Source of the DNA: Natronosalvus sp042663485
GTDB lineage: Archaea; Halobacteriota; Halobacteria; Halobacteriales; Natrialbaceae
Length of the DNA: 64,000 nt
Assembly: GCA_042663485.1 (NCBI GenBank)
Contig: JBHTAF010000001.1
Strand: one strand, 5' to 3'
Positions 60,623-64,000 of the stretch are shown here, in pieces; position 1 is the first letter of the stretch; each line of letters begins with the position of its first letter. A program made the translations under genes and the position numbers. The notes beneath the pieces are model-generated. The model made no database searches, was not told the DNA's origin, and was given only the letters and a program-made list of their open reading frames with translations.

Positions 60623-62008
60623 TTACTCAGGAACCGATTCCACGCCGGCTGTGGCCCGCTCGTCCTCGAGCAGCGGCGTTCCGTCGGCCTTCGGTCCCAG
60701 TCGCGGCCCGAACGGCGGGTCGTCGGGGTCGATCACGCGCCGCGTTTCGTAGTCCGTCGAGCGCTCGACCGGCACGCGACCGATCGAAGTGACGAGGTCG
60801 ACGTAGTCCTCGAAGGATCGGAACTCGCCGTGCTCGCCGCCGGCGCGGGTCGTGATCTCCTCGGAGAGGATCGTTCCCATGAAGTCGTCGGCCCCGCAGG
60901 CGAGCATCTTCAGGCCGCCCTCGTCGCCGTACTTGACCCACGACGACTGGACGTGGTCGATGTTGTCGAGAAAGAGCCGCGAGACGGCGATCAGCAGTTC
61001 GTCCTCGTCCTGGCTGGCCCCGCCCGAAACGACGCCGTGTTCGTACAGCGGCGTGTTCTGGTGGACAAAGGAGAGGGGAACGAACTCGGTGATGGCACCG
61101 TCGACGCGCTCCTGGAGGTCGCGAACTTCCTTCAGGTGCATCGCGCGGTGGGCCTCGTTCTCTACGTGGCCGTACATGATCGTCGCGGTCAGGCCGAGAC
61201 CGACGTTCGCGGCGGCCTCCATGGCCTCGAGCCAGTCGCCGGTTCGGATCTTCCCGGGGCAGATGACGTCGCGAACCTCGTCGACGAGGATTTCGGCGGC
61301 CGTTCCTGGAACCGTGTCTAGCCCAGCGTCCTGCAGTCGTCCGTACACCTCATCGTAGGACCAGTCGGTTCCCCGCCGGGCGTGGTATCCCTCCTCGGGG
61401 GTCATCGAGTGGACGTGGACGCCGTCGACGCTCATCGCCTCGAGCTGGTCGGCGTAGGTGCCGGGATCCGTTTCGTACGTGGCGGGCGGTTTGTAGTTGA
61501 CCGCCTTCGGATCGGGGTGGGCCTCGAGGATCTCGAGGTGCTCGTCGTCGAGGGCGAACGCAGGGTGGAGGCCGGAGACCGAGGTCACCTCGTAGATTCC
61601 TCGCTCGACGGCGTCGGCGACGATTTCGCGCGATTCGGCAGGTGTCTTCGTGAAGCCAGCCGTCTCGAGGCCGTCGTAGTCGCGCTCGAAGGTGTGGGCG
61701 GCGTCCTTGAAGTTACAGAAGAGACAGCCGACGTTGCACGCGGTCGTGACGTTGTTGTTGAGGTTGGCGATGAACGTGACCTCGTCGCCGACGACGTCCT
61801 GGCGGCGGTGGTCGGCCGCCTCGAGCACCCGTTCCTTGCGCTGGCGGTCGATCCCCTCGCGGTCGGTCCCCGTCGTGAGCAACTCGACGGCGTCGTCGAC
61901 CGTGAGCCGTGTCCCGTTCCGTGCCTTCTCGAGGGCGTTCTCGAACGACTGGTCGGTCTCGGGAACGTACTCGAAGGCGAGGTCGGCGTCAGTCACGGGG
62001 GGTTCCAT
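60623..62008 (-). CDS. cofH: FO synthase subunit 2 (radical SAM), CofH
   Basis: A 461-residue radical SAM enzyme that adds a tyrosine-derived group to 5-amino-6-ribitylaminouracil, the first half of making the deazaflavin FO of coenzyme F420; CofG completes it. The iron-sulphur cysteines are Cys91, Cys95 and Cys98 (CNVGCLFC). HVHSMTPEEGYHARRGT, TVPGTAAEILVDEVRDVICP and TATIMYGHVENEAHR are family blocks. ATG 62008 was chosen; the upstream extension to 62101 is unrelated. cofG is not in the window. Confidence 0.92.
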   Translation of the reverse strand: MEPPVTDADLAFEYVPETDQSFENALEKARNGTRLTVDDAVELLTTGTDREGIDRQRKERVLEAADHRRQDVVGDEVTFIANLNNNVTTACNVGCLFCNFKDAAHTFERDYDGLETAGFTKTPAESREIVADAVERGIYEVTSVSGLHPAFALDDEHLEILEAHPDPKAVNYKPPATYETDPGTYADQLEAMSVDGVHVHSMTPEEGYHARRGTDWSYDEVYGRLQDAGLDTVPGTAAEILVDEVRDVICPGKIRTGDWLEAMEAAANVGLGLTATIMYGHVENEAHRAMHLKEVRDLQERVDGAITEFVPLSFVHQNTPLYEHGVVSGGASQDEDELLIAVSRLFLDNIDHVQSSWVKYGDEGGLKMLACGADDFMGTILSEEITTRAGGEHGEFRSFEDYVDLVTSIGRVPVERSTDYETRRVIDPDDPPFGPRLGPKADGTPLLEDERATAGVESVPE

Positions 62009-62205
62009 CGTCGGTACGATGGACACAGAGCAGGAAAAACGTGGTGAAAGTGGCCGATTCCGCTGTCCACTGACTTTCACTTCGGTTGCCAGCATCGACA
62101 CGACTCGAGGGGCCTGCCAACGCTTTTTGGGACCGTCGCATATAGACGGGATATGAGTCCGAACGAGCCCCTCGCAGGATCAGCGGAGACGACGGGGGCG
62201 GGGTG

Positions 62206-64000
62206 ATGAACGCGACGACACAGGTCGGCGTCGACGTCGGCGGCACGTTCACCGACGTCGTCCTGGCGACCGAGGACGGCCTGACGACCGCGAAGGTCCC
62301 CTCGACGGCCGACCAGAGCGAGGGCGTCCTCGAGGGAATCGAGAAGGCCTGTGAGAAGGCGGCGGTCCCGCCCGACTCCGTCGAGACGTTCACCCACGCG
62401 ATGACGGTCTCGGTGAACGCGCTCCTCGAGGGCGACGGCGCGACGACCGCGCTGGTCACGACGGAGGGCTTTCGCGACGTCCTCGAGATTGGTCGCCAGG
62501 ACCGCCCGTCGCTGTACGACCTCTCGGTCGAGCGGGTCGACCCGCTCGTCCCTCGCCGCCGTCGGTTCGAACTCGCGGAACGGGCGACGACCGAGGGCGT
62601 CGTCGATCCGGTCGCCCTCGAGGACGTGGTCGACCTGGTCGACCGCCTCGCCGAGGCCGGGAGCGAGATCGAGAGCGTGGCCGTCTCGTTCCTCCACGCG
62701 TACGCGGATCCCGCGAACGAGGCCGCCGTCGCGGACCGACTGCGGGAGCGACTCGAGGTGCCCGTCTCGGCCTCCCACGAGGTGCTTCCCGCGTTCCGGG
62801 AGTACGAGCGGACCTCGACGACGGTCGCAAACGCCTACGTCCGCCCGGCGATCGACGCCTACCTCGGACGGCTCGTCGAACGGGCTCGAGCCTCCGGTCT
62901 CCCGGAACCGCAGGTGATGCAGTCAAACGGCGGCATCGCGGACCTCGACGCCGTCCGCGAACGGGCGGTGACGACGGTACTCTCGGGGCCGGCGGCGGGC
63001 GTCGTCGGGGCGGCCGCGACCGCCGAGGCCGCAATCGCGGACGCGGGTCTCGAGGGACTCGTCACCTTCGACATGGGCGGCACCTCGAGCGACGTGAGCC
63101 TCGTCCGCGACGGCGAGGTCGCCCGAACCACGTCGGCCGAAATCGCCGGTCACCCCATCGCGACGCCGATGGTCGACGTGACGACCGTCGGCTCCGGCGG
63201 CGGCTCGATCGCGTGGGTCGACGCCGGGGGCGCCCTTCGGGTGGGTCCCGCGTCGGCGGGCGCCGACCCCGGTCCCGCGTGTTACGGTCGCGGGGGGATC
63301 GAGCCGACCGTCACCGACGCCGCCGTCGTCCTCGGCTACCTCGGCCCGGACGCGACCCTCGGCGGCGAGGTCTCCCTCGACGTCGGCGCCGCCCGGGAGG
63401 CGCTCGCGGAACTGGCGGGAGCGGCGGGGCTCGAGTCTGCCCGCGAAGCCGCCGCCGGGGTCTACCGCGTCGCGAACGCGACGATGACTCGCGCCATCCG
63501 ATCGGTGACCGTCGAACGCGGCCACGACCCTCGCGAGTTCGGGCTCGTGGCCTTCGGCGGCGCCGGACCGATGCACGCCGCCGCCGTGGCAGACCAGCTC
63601 GGGATGGACCGCGTCGTGATCCCCCTCGCCGGCGGGGTGCTCTCGGCGTACGGCCTGCTCGACGCCGACGAGAAACACGATCGGGTTCGAACCCACCGGA
63701 CGCCGCTCGAGGCGGCCGACCGCGATGTCCTGGAGGAAACCTACGCCGAGCTGACGGCCGACGCGCTCGAGGACGTCGACTCCGGCGGCAACCCCGTCGT
63801 CGAACGACGCGCCGACCTCCGGTACGCCGGCCAGAGCTTCGAACTCGAGGTGCGGGTCGACGACTCGGTCGACCTCGCGACCGTCCGCGAGCGCTTCGAC
63901 GCGGCCCACGAGCGCGCCTACGGCTACCGGATGGACGAACCGATCGAACTGGTCGCGCTCGGGGTGACGGTCCGCGCGACCCGCGAGGCGCCGTCGATTC
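62206..64000 (+). CDS. hyuA: Hydantoinase/oxoprolinase subunit A (HyuA), 5' part
   Basis: The first 598 codons of an ATP-dependent hydantoinase/5-oxoprolinase-type enzyme, cut by the window end. It opens TTQVGVDVGGTFTDVVLATE (phosphate loop of the actin/hexokinase-like fold); MQSNGGIADLDAVRE, VLSGPAAGVVGAA, FDMGGTSSDVSL and VAFGGAGPMHAAAVADQLGM follow in the family order. Members open hydantoin or oxoproline rings, or carboxylate acetone or acetophenone, with a HyuB partner normally encoded next. Start ATG 62206 (GTG 62203 also in frame). The ring substrate cannot be told here. Confidence 0.93.
   Translation, partial: MNATTQVGVDVGGTFTDVVLATEDGLTTAKVPSTADQSEGVLEGIEKACEKAAVPPDSVETFTHAMTVSVNALLEGDGATTALVTTEGFRDVLEIGRQDRPSLYDLSVERVDPLVPRRRRFELAERATTEGVVDPVALEDVVDLVDRLAEAGSEIESVAVSFLHAYADPANEAAVADRLRERLEVPVSASHEVLPAFREYERTSTTVANAYVRPAIDAYLGRLVERARASGLPEPQVMQSNGGIADLDAVRERAVTTVLSGPAAGVVGAAATAEAAIADAGLEGLVTFDMGGTSSDVSLVRDGEVARTTSAEIAGHPIATPMVDVTTVGSGGGSIAWVDAGGALRVGPASAGADPGPACYGRGGIEPTVTDAAVVLGYLGPDATLGGEVSLDVGAAREALAELAGAAGLESAREAAAGVYRVANATMTRAIRSVTVERGHDPREFGLVAFGGAGPMHAAAVADQLGMDRVVIPLAGGVLSAYGLLDADEKHDRVRTHRTPLEAADRDVLEETYAELTADALEDVDSGGNPVVERRADLRYAGQSFELEVRVDDSVDLATVRERFDAAHERAYGYRMDEPIELVALGVTVRATREAPSI

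Overview
This window is a stretch of haloarchaeal chromosome. The evidence is the very high G+C, the strongly acidic predicted proteins, the archaeal A-type ATP synthase operon, archaeal information-processing genes (replication factor C small subunit, archaeal IleRS and AlaRS, Trm1, a TRAM-tailed RlmE, a class II tRNA-Ser), the ubiquitin-like modifier SAMP2, the haloarchaeal NAD-dependent glucose-6-phosphate dehydrogenase Azf and a coenzyme F420 gene (cofH). Many genes have a TATA-like box about 25-32 bases before the start codon and no ribosome-binding site, as expected for leaderless haloarchaeal transcripts. An affinity to the Natrialbales is a guess from gene flavour only. No rRNA operon, CRISPR array, intact insertion sequence, intein or replication origin was found.

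Layout. 1-3.8 kb: the end of upp, an alpha/beta hydrolase, an S9 peptidase and a quinone-type methyltransferase. 4.0-12.2 kb: ATP synthase genes H-I-K-E-C-F-A-B, without subunit D. 12.4-26.6 kb: mostly haloarchaeal accessory and membrane genes with pdxS, a DUF3311/sodium:solute symporter pair, a membrane-tethered winged-helix protein facing a CPBP intramembrane protease, pgi, a CARF-like HFX_2341-type regulator and a decayed RND permease. 26.9-39.0 kb: valS, ileS, surE, samp2, a bactofilin-like surface protein and rfcS, with small membrane proteins between. 39.0-44.5 kb: a lipoprotein on a short inserted segment, a GAF/GAF/PAS histidine kinase and a Tat-exported protein paired with a membrane protein. 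44.8-50.2 kb: alaS, an HTH-10 regulator, a SWIM-type zinc protein, trm1 and a zinc ribbon. 50.3-56.7 kb: a BrkB-like membrane protein, divergent glnA and lrp, ridA, tRNA-Ser(GGA) and rlmE. 56.8-64 kb: alanine dehydrogenase, a TPR protein coupled to a DUF424 protein, azf, cofH and the start of a hydantoinase/oxoprolinase gene cut by the window end.

How genes work together. The ATP synthase genes encode most of one rotary complex. pgi and azf both act on glucose-6-phosphate. glnA and lrp form a divergent nitrogen-control pair. valS, ileS, alaS, trm1, rlmE and tRNA-Ser make the region translation-heavy.

Most interesting signals. (1) Three separate places where the 3' end of a housekeeping gene (ileS, rfcS, tRNA-Ser) is repeated a short way downstream; these look like integration or recombination scars, and the rfcS one carries a lipoprotein gene. 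(2) Two 19-bp palindromes of the same form, TACTATA-N5-TATAGTA, 24 kb apart. (3) A membrane-anchored winged-helix protein convergent with an intramembrane protease. (4) A ValRS with HMGT in place of HIGH inside a patch of unusual codons, between two broken genes. I found no complete, clearly new multi-gene system; (2) and (3) are the best leads.
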